The translations under genes were made by a program, and so were the position numbers. From contig CAAFRY010000038.1 of NCBI GenBank assembly GCA_900765525.1, positions 1-44,303 of the forward strand: a stretch of DNA of 44,303 nt, written 5' to 3'. Every line of letters starts with the position of its first letter. The first letter of the stretch is position 1. The notes under the pieces are model-generated. The model did no database searches. It had not been told where the DNA came from and worked only from the letters and a program-made list of their open reading frames with translations. This stretch comes from an uncultured Blautia sp. (GTDB lineage Bacteria > Bacillota > Clostridia > Lachnospirales > Lachnospiraceae). Of this stretch, positions 1 to 8,487 are shown one piece after another.

Positions 1-539
1 TATTTTGAATCACTGGTAGCCGAAGGAAGTTCGCCTGCGATCACGCGCTCCCCGCCATATTGCAATGCCAATTTCACGTAATTCTCCTGTCCATATCGCT
101 TCAACATCCCATCCAGATCCTGCGTATTAAAAAGCACAACTACAAATGAACCATTTTTCTGAACCTGAACCGGAAGAACCAGAGCCAGATATGGAACCTG
201 ATCTACTTCATGGCAGTAAAAATAAAGATAATCCTTTCTTGCAAGCTGTAGCCCGTCAATCCACTCCTTGTCATAAAACTGACTGATTGGGGCAATCCCT
301 TCTTTCGTATTCAGGACAAATCCGCTTTCATAATTCACCACATAGATATCGTCAATATTTTTCTCCGGTTTTCTGGCATTCAAAATTGCGTGAAACGCAT
401 TTTGTGAAACCATTTTATCTTCCTGCCCACGATACATAAAAACACGGATATCACTGTTCTCGTAAATTTCCTGTGCATAATACTGGTAATTTTTAAATAA
501 AATATGAGGGATAAAAGATGAAAACAATAAAAGGAAAAC
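1..539 (-). pseudogene. Truncated sensor-domain protein (AraC/YesM-type extracellular region), both ends missing
   Basis: The minus strand is open from position 539 to the left edge and runs out of the window. From about 490 leftwards the translation is coherent protein: a segment with YENSDIRVFMYRGQED, then NARKPEKNIDDIYVVN, then an Asp/Tyr-rich stretch. This resembles the extracellular (Cache-like) domain of membrane-bound AraC regulators or YesM kinases of Firmicutes, where similar 'DI(R) ... N(A)R ... I(D/Q)(D/S)IY' patterns occur. No credible start codon or ribosome binding site exists at its 5' end. The frame stops at 540-542 inside the start of the kinase gene, so the signal anchor expected for such a protein is absent. 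The likely meaning is a gene remnant cut by a rearrangement close to position 500-517. A real but unusual short protein starting at the ATG at 435-437 or 411-413 is less likely. The family call is moderate; the coding character is fairly clear. Confidence 0.5.
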
Positions 540-2296
540 TTATTGCTTACTTTTCTGTGGCCTTTTTGTCCATTACCGTAATTATTTGTGCGTATTATTA
601 TTATACAAATGCACGTTTGCAGGAGAAACAAATTCTGGAAAACGCAAGTTCCAATATTGACTATATTCAAAGTAATATTAACCGAATGTTGATGCGTTGT
701 GAAGAATTTTCGGACAAAATATATTTTGATGACCAGATTACGAAGATATTGACCAGAGCTTACGATTCTTCTAAGCATTATTATAATCTGGACGGGGATT
801 TAGTAGATGCAATCAGTAATATTTCGCTCTACCTGGATAATGACATTATTTCTCAGTATATCCGGGGGATAGTCATCAGAGGGAATAACGGCAACCAGAT
901 AAAGTATGGAGAGGACGCAGATTATATTGACATTGAACAGCTGACAGCTATGGAATGGTTTCAGGAGAATAAGGATAATGACCATGTGAAATGGTCGTCT
1001 ATGATAGAGAATGATTCTCCTGTAAGTCAGGATAAATATCAGATACCCTTTGTAAGAAAAATGATTTCTTTTTATACGGGCAAAAATGTAGGATGGCTTT
1101 TTGTGTCTATTTCTCCATCTATTATCGAGGACGTGGTGAAGGATTATGAACTGTCCAGTGACGATGTTTTAATCATCTGCGATAAAGATAACAACTGTAT
1201 CTACAGTAATGAAAAAGAACTGACAGGAAAAACCCTGACTGATTTAGTATCACTGAGTCATAAGGAAGGACAGATAACTTATCATGACCAGAAATGGTTC
1301 GCAGTAAAGAATTATTCTGTCTATTCCGAGTTTACAGTGATTCAATTGATTAACCATAAGGTTTTTCAAGAACAGAATGAAATCTTAAAACAGTCCACCT
1401 TTATTGTTATATTGATAACCTTGATAGTTGTTTTTTTCCTTATTATTCTGCTTTCTAATATCCTGACAAAGCCTCTTTCTAATATAGTAAAACGGATGAA
1501 ACTTATTTCAGCAGGAGATTTTTCCGTGGATAAGAGTCTGGAGGGGGATAATGAAATTGGTACATTGGGAAAAGGTATAAATACCTTGTCTCAAAGCGTA
1601 GCCTCTCTGATGGAACAGATTCGCAGAGAAGAGGCCATGAAGAAGGAACTGGAATATAAGACACTTCAAAGTCAGATTAATCCTCATTTTGTTTATAATG
1701 TGTTGAATTCTATAAAAATAATGGCCCGGCTGCAGTCAGCGGACAGTATCTACACAATGGTGGATAGCTTTGGAGAATTGCTAAAGGAAGTCAGCAAGGG
1801 TGTAGACGATAAAATCACGATTACCAAAGAATTCGAACTTCTGGAACGGTATGTTTACTTACAAAAAATCAGAAAAAAAGGAATGATTCGAACCGAGTAC
1901 ACTCTGGAGCCGGGATGTGAGAATGGGCTGATTATTAAGTTTTTGCTGCAGCCCTTGGTGGAAAATGCCATACTCCATGGATTTGAAAGAAAAAAAGGGA
2001 TGGGGATACTTCATATCAGCGCACAGCGGCAGGAGGATAACCTTTTGATAGTGATTCGTGATAACGGAATGGGTATGACAGAGGAGGAAATCAGCCAGGT
2101 ATTTGAAAGAAACAACGACAGTAAGATACAGTACAATAAGATAGGGGTTAAAAATATTCAGGAGAGGATTAAGATTCTTTATGGCTCACAGTATGGTCTT
2201 TCTTATGAAAGCGAACTGGAGAAATATACCGCAGTCCGTGTGCTGCTGCCCTTTGAGGTAAAGGAGGAAGAGAATGTTCAAGGTAGTTTTTGTTGA
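518..2296 (+). CDS. Sensor histidine kinase, YesM family
   Basis: Membrane kinase of a two-component system that usually senses an extracellular sugar or its binding protein. A transmembrane segment lies at about residues 9-28, then an extracellular sensor region to about 290, a second membrane segment at about 292-314 and a HAMP linker at about 315-368. The His_kinase domain (PF06580 type) has QINPHFVYNVLNSI with phospho-acceptor His390. The ATPase domain has the N box QPLVENAILHG (475-488) and G box DNGMGM (515-520). At 592 residues it has normal length for the family. The start is supported by GAGGGA upstream. It overlaps the response regulator gene by 23 bases, so translation is probably coupled. 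Its position just before a sugar ABC transporter cluster suggests that it controls the cluster, which is inference. No clear promoter was found; the region upstream is the gene remnant. Confidence 0.92.
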   Translation: MKTIKGKLIAYFSVAFLSITVIICAYYYYTNARLQEKQILENASSNIDYIQSNINRMLMRCEEFSDKIYFDDQITKILTRAYDSSKHYYNLDGDLVDAISNISLYLDNDIISQYIRGIVIRGNNGNQIKYGEDADYIDIEQLTAMEWFQENKDNDHVKWSSMIENDSPVSQDKYQIPFVRKMISFYTGKNVGWLFVSISPSIIEDVVKDYELSSDDVLIICDKDNNCIYSNEKELTGKTLTDLVSLSHKEGQITYHDQKWFAVKNYSVYSEFTVIQLINHKVFQEQNEILKQSTFIVILITLIVVFFLIILLSNILTKPLSNIVKRMKLISAGDFSVDKSLEGDNEIGTLGKGINTLSQSVASLMEQIRREEAMKKELEYKTLQSQINPHFVYNVLNSIKIMARLQSADSIYTMVDSFGELLKEVSKGVDDKITITKEFELLERYVYLQKIRKKGMIRTEYTLEPGCENGLIIKFLLQPLVENAILHGFERKKGMGILHISAQRQEDNLLIVIRDNGMGMTEEEISQVFERNNDSKIQYNKIGVKNIQERIKILYGSQYGLSYESELEKYTAVRVLLPFEVKEEENVQGSFC

Positions 2297-3863
2297 TGAT
2301 GAAACATTGGTAAAGCTTGGCCTTCGTTCTATGCTTAATTGGGAAGAAGAGGGATTTGAGATAGAAGGGGACGCATCCAGCGGCACGGAAGGCTTGGCGC
2401 TGATTTTGAGGACAAAGCCGGATTTGGTGATTACAGATATTATCATGCCGGAGATGGACGGAATCGAAATGATGCAGAAGGTCAGGGAAAGCAACTTAAA
2501 TCCTTATTTCGTCTTTTTAAGCAGCTACGACCAATTTGAACTGGTAAAAAAGGCTATGCAGCTGGGCGCCAAGGATTATCTTTTAAAGCTGAAGCTAAAC
2601 AGTGAAATGCTCCATGATATGCTGGGAAACATTAAGAGAGAGCTGGAAAAGGATGTGATAAAAACAGACAAGAAGATAGAGCTTTCGGTGTGGGAAACAG
2701 AGGAATTGAGAAAGGCATTTCTGAAAAAGGCGCTGATAGGCGAAGCTTTGCTTCCTGAGGAGAGTTGCTGGGAGTTTGGAGGAAAAGATAAGCAGATACG
2801 CATTGTATACATAATATCCAATGTGCACCATCTCATCGGGACCAGGGAAGAAAGAGAGAAAAAAATTTATTTAGAAACTATCCGCAAATTGATAGAGGAT
2901 ATTAGCAGAGAATTTTTTGAATCCTACTGTATTGAATGGGAAAAGGGAAGCTTTTTAATCTTTCTTGCGGAAGACGGGGAAGATAAGGAGAACAAGAATC
3001 TGAATTTTATGTCTGAGGCTGTCATTGATATGCTCATGCAGTACAGTAATATTCAGGCGTCTATAGGAGTCAGCGGCAGTGTGTCAGGTTATGAAAATTT
3101 TAAAGCGGCATATTTACAGGCCAAAACAATACAGGATTTTTTGGCGGTTGAGGGTTACGGAAAAGTAATATTTTATGATAAAGCTTTAACCGGGCATTCT
3201 GCTATAAACGGCGGGGAGTTTCACAAATCCTTTAGTGCCCAGAAGCTTAATAGGATTTGCGAGACTTTGAACTTAGAGGAATTGGAACAGGCTGCCCAGG
3301 AGTTTATAAGTGAGATAAAAGAAAACAGGATGAAATTAGACAGTGCAGCTTTTTACTGTATAAGATTTATGTGCCTGTTGGATGAATTCTTAAAATTAAG
3401 CTGGCAGGACAGTTATCACAGCAATGATTTGGATGTGTATATTAAAAAATTATATTATTCTAACACAGTGGCGGAAATTATAGATGTGTTTACAAAGTAT
3501 ATGGAATCTGTAAAAGATTTCTTTACGGGAGAGGGTGATAACGAGCAGAAAAGAATTGTCAGGGAGGCAAAGAAGTATATTCTGGAGCATGTGTATGATA
3601 ATATCAATTTAGAGGAATTGGCCCATGCTTTATTTATAAGTCCCGGGTACTTGAGCAGTGTTTTTTCTAAATATGAGCCTATGGGGGTGGCAAATTATAT
3701 CAATAAAGTAAAAATTACAGAGGCACAGCAGCTGCTCAGGAAACAGAGGCTTAAAGTATATGAGGTAGCCTTCCGTTTGGGGTATGAAAATGCCGGATAC
3801 TTTGCAAAGGTATTTAAAAAATATACCGGGTATACACCTAAAGAGTATATGGAACGAAAATAA
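2274..3863 (+). CDS. Response regulator with AraC-type DNA-binding domain, YesN family
   Basis: Cytoplasmic transcription factor paired with the preceding kinase. The N-terminal receiver domain (about 1-120) has the acidic pair VDDE (7-10) and phospho-acceptor Asp55 in DLVITDIIMPEMDG. The conserved lysine is followed by Leu (KDYLLKLKL) instead of Pro, which YesN-type receivers often show. A long linker follows. At about 430-529 there is an AraC double helix-turn-helix, with INLEELAHALFISPGYLSSVF and the family signature near the end (AFRLGYENAGYFAKVFKKY). At 529 residues the length is normal for YesN. GAGGAAGAGA sits just before the ATG. The expected role is activation of an ABC sugar importer and catabolic genes; the adjacent 4053-24906 cluster is the obvious candidate target. 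Confidence 0.92.
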   Translation: MFKVVFVDDETLVKLGLRSMLNWEEEGFEIEGDASSGTEGLALILRTKPDLVITDIIMPEMDGIEMMQKVRESNLNPYFVFLSSYDQFELVKKAMQLGAKDYLLKLKLNSEMLHDMLGNIKRELEKDVIKTDKKIELSVWETEELRKAFLKKALIGEALLPEESCWEFGGKDKQIRIVYIISNVHHLIGTREEREKKIYLETIRKLIEDISREFFESYCIEWEKGSFLIFLAEDGEDKENKNLNFMSEAVIDMLMQYSNIQASIGVSGSVSGYENFKAAYLQAKTIQDFLAVEGYGKVIFYDKALTGHSAINGGEFHKSFSAQKLNRICETLNLEELEQAAQEFISEIKENRMKLDSAAFYCIRFMCLLDEFLKLSWQDSYHSNDLDVYIKKLYYSNTVAEIIDVFTKYMESVKDFFTGEGDNEQKRIVREAKKYILEHVYDNINLEELAHALFISPGYLSSVFSKYEPMGVANYINKVKITEAQQLLRKQRLKVYEVAFRLGYENAGYFAKVFKKYTGYTPKEYMERK

Positions 3864-3956
3864 TTCATGAATTATGAAAATATTACAAGAAAACTTTGAA
3901 ACGAGAAAAATAATGTACAAAAACAACGGTATTTTAATGAAAATAGTGTGCAAAAT

Positions 3957-3990
3957 AACAACAGGGTTGCTTTTAGCAGCCCTGTTGTTT
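3957..3990 (+). terminator. Rho-independent terminator after the two-component genes
   Basis: A 14-bp stem (left arm 3957-3970, right arm 3976-3989, one G-U pair in RNA) closes on a 5-nt TTTTA loop and is followed by TTTTG. It stands about 95 bases after the response regulator stop and separates that pair from the long downstream cluster. Confidence 0.8.
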
Positions 3991-3999
3991 TGCTATACT
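3991..3999 (+). promoter_or_regulatory. Extended -10 promoter for the 20-kb cluster
   Basis: TGCTATACT is an extended -10 element (TGn plus TATACT at 3994-3999), expected to start transcription near 4005, about 48 bases before the first gene. There is no good -35; the best match (TTTTAG, 3971-3976, 16-bp spacer) is poor, which fits an activator-dependent promoter. The sequence starts directly at the tail of the upstream terminator. An 8-bp palindrome GTTCGAAC (4011-4018) follows and could be an operator. Confidence 0.5.
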
Positions 4000-4052
4000 T
4001 AACACATGAAGTTCGAACATTCAACAAATTTTATGAAGAAAGGAGAAGGTAC

Positions 4053-4490
4053 ATGAAAAAGTACATGGGGTATGAATTGGGAAGAGTAATCATTCTGAAT
4101 CTGAAAAGAGATGATTTATTGCTGGAAACAATAGAAGAAGAATTGAAAAAGAGCGGAATTAAAAACGCACTTTTAACAAGCGCAATCGGCTCCATGCAAA
4201 AGGTAGTGCTGCATCGTGTGGTGGGTACGGGAAGAGAACCGGAGGATGAATTTATAACTCTGGATAAGCCAATGGAACTGGCGTCACTGCAGGGCGTGGT
4301 ATTAGACGGAAAAGCTCATTTCCATATGGTAGTATCAGACGTGGAACAGTGTTATACAGGGCATCTGGAGCCAGGAAGTAAAGTCCTCTATTTAGGAGAG
4401 GTTTCATTGGTGGAATTAAAAGGTGTTTCACTATGCAGAGAAAAAAACGAAGACAATATCGGTATGATAGTTGAGAAGGAGATGAATTAG
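4053..4490 (+). CDS. PPC/DUF296 domain protein
   Basis: Small protein of 145 residues with the plant and prokaryote conserved (PPC, DUF296) fold. Seen: GYELGRVIILNLKRDDLLLE at the start, ALLTSAIGSMQKV, then LQGVVLDGKAHFHMVVSD and a GHLEPGSKVLYLGEV stretch, matching the beta-rich trimeric core. Bacterial members are often called DNA-binding proteins, but a biochemical role is mostly not established. I chose the ATG at 4053 because AGGAGAAGG lies directly upstream. An upstream in-frame ATG at 3948 would place the terminator and promoter inside the gene. It is the first gene of the long cluster, and its stop directly abuts the start of the binding-protein gene. It could be a local regulator or a small-molecule-binding protein. 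Confidence 0.8.
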   Translation: MKKYMGYELGRVIILNLKRDDLLLETIEEELKKSGIKNALLTSAIGSMQKVVLHRVVGTGREPEDEFITLDKPMELASLQGVVLDGKAHFHMVVSDVEQCYTGHLEPGSKVLYLGEVSLVELKGVSLCREKNEDNIGMIVEKEMN

Positions 4491-5855
4491 ATGAAGAGAA
4501 GAATACTTAGAAAAATAGGCGTTACTGCAGTGGCTGGAGTTCTGGCAGCATCTTCCGTATTAGCTGGATGCGGCAGCTCTTCTTCAGGAGAAGAAGGAGG
4601 GGGAGAAGAGCAATCTTCTGATAAGAAAATTCAGATTAAGTTGTCTACTACATGGACTCAGGGCTCAGTGGCACAGGACAATATAGAAGATTTAATTGCT
4701 AAATTTGAGGAAGAGCATCCTAATGTGGAGATTGAGCATGACGCTCTTTCTACAGCTGATTTGCGTACAAAGCTGACAGTGCAGGCAGCGTCGGGGGATA
4801 TGCCGGATGTATCCTGGTGTCCTCAGAGTTATGCCCGTGAATTTGCCAAGGACGGATTGATTCTTGAGTGGTCTGAAATTATGGAAAATGACCCTGACTG
4901 GCATGAATGGTTTGCAGACCCAGTTATTGATGCACTGACCGAGGAGGACGGAAAAATATTATTAGCCCCCCTTGAGGCCAGCATTGACGGACTTTATTAT
5001 AATAAAGCGATGTTTGACGAACATGGATGGAAGGCTCCGGAAACCTGGGATGAGTTTATGGCCTTGATTCCGGAAATTAAAGAAGCAGGAATTACACCTA
5101 TTGTTACAGGTGGTAAGGAAGGCAGATTTGCATGGATGGCCTCTGCCATTTTAGTAAGATGTACCGGATTGGATAACTTTAAGAGTCTTTGTTACGGGGA
5201 TGATTTGACAAAATGGAACGATGAGTCCACCGGTTTCCCGGCAGCAGTAGAGAAGTTTAAGGAGATGGTAGACGCAGGTGCATTCCCTAACGGAGTTATG
5301 GGTATGAGTGCAACAGAAGCTGACCAGATGTTTGCCAATGAGGAAGCGGCTATGTATTATGAGGGCGCATGGAAGTGCGGTAACTTTGAAAGTGCCGGCG
5401 GAGCAGAATTTTTAGAAAAGCTTGACCGTCTGGATTGGCCGGCTATGACGGATTGTGCCGAGGGAAATCCCAATACAAGAGTAGGCGGATGCTTCATTGG
5501 TATCATGGTTAAAGAAGGCAATGATGAGGAGAAAGAGGAATTATGTATTGAATTGGCTAAGGCCATTTGTTCTCCTGATTTTGGTGTTCCCCTTATGGAA
5601 GAAGGCGGACAGGTATATCCGGGTGTGGCAGAGTATGATAAAGACACCTGCTCAGATATTATGAACAAAATGATTGAGGCTTTCCACTCCGCTGAGAGCT
5701 ATATTCCTTCCATGGACGGTATTGCGCCTCCGGCTGTAGACCTGGCCATCAAGCAGACTGCTTTTCCGGGAATTATAACCGGAGAGCTGGATGTACAGCA
5801 GGCTATAGATGAGGTACAGAAGGCTGCGGAGGATTATGCGGCCTCATTAAAGTAA
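4491..5855 (+). CDS. Sugar ABC transporter substrate-binding lipoprotein, family 1
   Basis: Extracellular lipid-anchored receptor of a CUT1-type sugar importer. A lipoprotein signal peptide is visible: positively charged MKRRILRK, a hydrophobic stretch and lipobox LAGC with the modified Cys at residue 27, followed by a Ser/Gly/Glu-rich linker. The mature part has the usual order of family 1 binding proteins, including the EEHPNVEIE start, LTVQAASGDMPDVSW, and MYYEGAWKCGNF near the hinge. At 454 residues the length is typical. It starts right after the stop of the PPC gene, with GAGAAGGAGATG upstream. A stable stem-loop follows the gene and probably raises its mRNA relative to the permeases. 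The ligand cannot be named from sequence; downstream genes suggest a short oligosaccharide or a glycoside. Confidence 0.92.
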   Translation: MKRRILRKIGVTAVAGVLAASSVLAGCGSSSSGEEGGGEEQSSDKKIQIKLSTTWTQGSVAQDNIEDLIAKFEEEHPNVEIEHDALSTADLRTKLTVQAASGDMPDVSWCPQSYAREFAKDGLILEWSEIMENDPDWHEWFADPVIDALTEEDGKILLAPLEASIDGLYYNKAMFDEHGWKAPETWDEFMALIPEIKEAGITPIVTGGKEGRFAWMASAILVRCTGLDNFKSLCYGDDLTKWNDESTGFPAAVEKFKEMVDAGAFPNGVMGMSATEADQMFANEEAAMYYEGAWKCGNFESAGGAEFLEKLDRLDWPAMTDCAEGNPNTRVGGCFIGIMVKEGNDEEKEELCIELAKAICSPDFGVPLMEEGGQVYPGVAEYDKDTCSDIMNKMIEAFHSAESYIPSMDGIAPPAVDLAIKQTAFPGIITGELDVQQAIDEVQKAAEDYAASLK

Positions 5856-5879
5856 AGAGCATCAGAGAAAAGCATAGTA

Positions 5880-5920
5880 CGAAAACGGGGCCGAGGGACT
5901 GACGCCCGGTCCCGTTTTCG
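5880..5920 (+). promoter_or_regulatory. Intercistronic stem-loop after the binding-protein gene
   Basis: A 14-bp stem (5880-5893 with 5907-5920, one G-U pair) has a 13-nt loop and no T-tract, so it is not a typical terminator. In other sugar ABC operons such hairpins protect the upstream messenger and give more binding protein than permease. The same role is inferred here. Confidence 0.65.
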
Positions 5921-5936
5921 AAGAAGGGTTGTAAAA

Positions 5937-6815
5937 ATGTTTGGAAAAAAGAAGCTGAAAAATGATTTTGACCAGGGAAGCGCAACGGTAATAAAAAATA
6001 AGAGAACAAAAGTTTTAGTATATCTGGCTCTTACAATTGCGGCAATACTTGTTGTTTTGCCTCTCTTGTGGTTATTTTTTACATCCTTAAAATCTCGCAT
6101 GGAACTTGCAAAAAATACATGGGGTTTGCCTAAGGTCTGGGAATTTTCTAATTATGCAATAGCCTGGACCGGGTCTGAGATTCCACTGTATATGTTAAAT
6201 AGTATTAGGGCTACGGCCACGGCCATTATATTGACGGTAATTTTGTCGACGCCTGTCAGCTTTGTTATATCCCGGTTCCGCTTTAAAGGTAAAAAGCTGC
6301 TGTATATGTTTTTTATCGCTGGTATGATGATTCCCATCCATTCTACAGTAATTCCTATTTATACCATGGTAGGGGACATGAACTTAAACAATAACCTGGA
6401 AGTCCTGGGATTAGTATACGGAGCCTTCAGAATTCCTATTTCTATTTTTATTTTGGAAGGGTTTATGTCTGCGCTGCCCAGGGAACTGGAAGAGTGTGCG
6501 ATTATTGACGGTTGTTCTACAGCGAATATCTTTTTTAAAATTATCGTTCCTCTTTCCAAAGACGGTATCGTGACAATTTCCATATTGACTGTGCTGGCTT
6601 CCTGGAACGAATTGTTGATTTCTATGCTGTTAATCAGCGACCCCTCCAAGAAGACGCTGCCTAATGGTCTGATGGGATTTATCACGGAATATAATTCCGA
6701 ATACACCCAGCTGGCCGCAGGAATCATGATTTCAATCATACCTGCAGTTTTGTTCTATGCCTTTGCACAGGAGAAAATAGAAAAAGGTATGATTGCCGGA
6801 GCGATTAAAGGATAG
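5937..6815 (+). CDS. Carbohydrate ABC transporter permease, MalG/UgpE type
   Basis: Inner-membrane permease of a CUT1 sugar importer, 292 residues. The first membrane helix is at about 26-48, and several further hydrophobic segments follow. The EAA loop that contacts the ATPase is at about 186-205 (LEECAIIDGCSTANIFFKII). The C-terminus FYAFAQEKIEKGMIAGAIKG is typical of the MalG branch. It follows the intercistronic hairpin; AAGAAGG lies about 10 bases before the ATG. The usual order in such clusters is binding protein, MalF type, MalG type; here the MalG type comes first. No ATPase gene is in the window, so a shared MsmX-like ATPase elsewhere is expected. Confidence 0.93.
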   Translation: MFGKKKLKNDFDQGSATVIKNKRTKVLVYLALTIAAILVVLPLLWLFFTSLKSRMELAKNTWGLPKVWEFSNYAIAWTGSEIPLYMLNSIRATATAIILTVILSTPVSFVISRFRFKGKKLLYMFFIAGMMIPIHSTVIPIYTMVGDMNLNNNLEVLGLVYGAFRIPISIFILEGFMSALPRELEECAIIDGCSTANIFFKIIVPLSKDGIVTISILTVLASWNELLISMLLISDPSKKTLPNGLMGFITEYNSEYTQLAAGIMISIIPAVLFYAFAQEKIEKGMIAGAIKG

Positions 6816-6831
6816 GACGGGGGAAAGCAAA

Positions 6832-7710
6832 ATGAAAATTACGAAGAAAGCGAAGCTTACAATTTTACTATTCGTCTTGCCGGCCCTGATTGTTTATTTG
6901 ATTTGGGTGATATATCCCATTATATCTGCTATCTGGATGAGTATGCTAAAATCAGATACTCTTCACAGCAGTCATTTTGCGGGATTAGAAAACTACATCA
7001 GTGTGTTTGAGTCAACCCTGTTTTGGAAGTCCATGAAGATTTCCATAATCTTCATTATTGTCACCACTATTTTTCAGGTGATTTTGGGATTCTTCTACGG
7101 ATACCTGGTTTATTTACAGCCAAAGGGATACAGGATTTATAAAATACTGCTGTTTATACCAAATGTTCTCCCGTCTGTTGCCAGTGGATTTATATGGAGT
7201 TATATCTATAGTCCAAGTATGGGTGTGCTGAAGCCTTTAATGGAAGGTATGGGGCTGGGTGAATATTACATATCCCCCATAGCGGACCCAAAGATGGCTT
7301 TATATGCAGTAATTTTCGCACAGATTTGGTGCGGTTTGGGAGTTCAGGTTATACTTTTTAATTCAGGGTTTATGAACATTCCTTCTGAGGTTATTGAGAG
7401 TGCAAGGCTGGATGGAGCTACAGGATGGAAAATGATAAAAACAATGGTCATTCCCATGTCATGGGACATTACAAAAATGGTCATTATTTTACAGACAATC
7501 GGAGCGCTGCGTTCCTTTGATTTGATTTATGTTATGACGTCCGGCGGACCAAATCATTCTACAGAAGTACTGCCAATGCACCTGTTTGTAAATGCGTTCC
7601 AGAATTTTAATTTAGGATATGGAAACGTAGTGGCAGTTGTATTGTTTGTGCTTGCTATGATAATCACCGCTGTGATGCGAAAGGTAATGGAAAGAGACAG
7701 TTTGTATTAA
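6832..7710 (+). CDS. Carbohydrate ABC transporter permease, MalF/UgpA type
   Basis: Second permease of the importer, 292 residues from the chosen start. A membrane helix lies at about 10-35 and six helices in total are likely. The EAA loop is at about 189-208 (ESARLDGATGWKMIKTMVIP). I chose the ATG at 6832 because GGGGGAAAG precedes it and the protein then starts with the usual short basic segment before helix 1. The in-frame ATG at 6793 would overlap the previous gene by 23 bases and has no good ribosome binding site. With the preceding permease it should form the heterodimeric channel. Confidence 0.93.
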   Translation: MKITKKAKLTILLFVLPALIVYLIWVIYPIISAIWMSMLKSDTLHSSHFAGLENYISVFESTLFWKSMKISIIFIIVTTIFQVILGFFYGYLVYLQPKGYRIYKILLFIPNVLPSVASGFIWSYIYSPSMGVLKPLMEGMGLGEYYISPIADPKMALYAVIFAQIWCGLGVQVILFNSGFMNIPSEVIESARLDGATGWKMIKTMVIPMSWDITKMVIILQTIGALRSFDLIYVMTSGGPNHSTEVLPMHLFVNAFQNFNLGYGNVVAVVLFVLAMIITAVMRKVMERDSLY

Positions 7711-7747
7711 ATAATTTTTTAAATAGTGAAAAACGGAGGAAGAAAAA

Positions 7748-8455
7748 ATGATGACAGATGCAGAATTGATGAAAGAGATTAGAAAATACAGATGTGCAGA
7801 TTTATCAGATGGTATGGATGCTATCGGATTAGTAGACAAAGGAACCATGAATGAATCTATGCGTCCTCTCAGGCCAGGCATAGAATTTAAAGGATTTGCT
7901 TATACCATTAAATTACTTCCTAAATCAGATGCAGTAAAGGAATGCAAGACCGTGGATGAATGGAGAGAAGAATTAGGAAAAGCGTGTGACAAAATTTATA
8001 GTTTTGTAGGTGAGATTACTCCGGAACGGGCCAAGGATACAGTTATTGTTGTAGACATGGAAGGTGTAAGAGGAGGACTTTGGGGTTCTGAAATTGCAAT
8101 GACCATGATGGAGCGTGGCGTAGAGGGAACTGTGCTGGACGGAGGATGCCGTGATTCTTATGAGACAAATCTGGAAAACGCACCTGTTTTCTGTACGAAA
8201 AGAACCTTTACACATGCCTATGGAAGAGTAGAGCCGGGCGCCTTGAATATTCCGGTTAACTGCGCAGGAGTAACAGTAAAGCCAGGGGATATTGTCTGCG
8301 CAGATGATGACGGTGTTTTAGTCATCCCAAGAGAACGGGCTGAGGAAGTTATCATGTTTGCAAAAATGCAGCTGGAGGACGATATTCAGGCCCGCACGGA
8401 ACACTATGATAATCTGGGATTTGAACATGACGATACGCTGAAAAGAATGGAATAA
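7748..8455 (+). CDS. RraA-family protein (aldolase/decarboxylase-like)
   Basis: 235 residues with the RraA fold. The family metal/oxo-acid site is visible: GGLWG (109-113) followed by GTVLDGGCRD with Asp131, Arg135 and Asp136. Enzymes of this family (4-hydroxy-4-methyl-2-oxoglutarate aldolase/oxaloacetate decarboxylase) cleave or decarboxylate 2-oxo acids using a divalent metal. Others in sugar clusters have no known reaction, and the regulator of RNase E activity is one branch only. GGAGG lies 8 bases before the first ATG; the second ATG at 7751 is equally possible. Its place between transporter and catabolic genes suggests a metabolic role on a sugar acid or oxo acid, not RNA control. The long C-terminus (EHYDNLGFEHDDTLKRME) is not part of the core motif. 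Confidence 0.85.
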   Translation: MMTDAELMKEIRKYRCADLSDGMDAIGLVDKGTMNESMRPLRPGIEFKGFAYTIKLLPKSDAVKECKTVDEWREELGKACDKIYSFVGEITPERAKDTVIVVDMEGVRGGLWGSEIAMTMMERGVEGTVLDGGCRDSYETNLENAPVFCTKRTFTHAYGRVEPGALNIPVNCAGVTVKPGDIVCADDDGVLVIPRERAEEVIMFAKMQLEDDIQARTEHYDNLGFEHDDTLKRME

Positions 8456-8487
8456 TGCAGGAAGAGGCAGGTTAGGAGATAAGACTT

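Noticed and set aside
3948..4052. Longer start for the PPC-domain protein
   Set aside because: It would put the terminator stem and promoter inside the coding sequence; the ATG at 4053 has the ribosome binding site.
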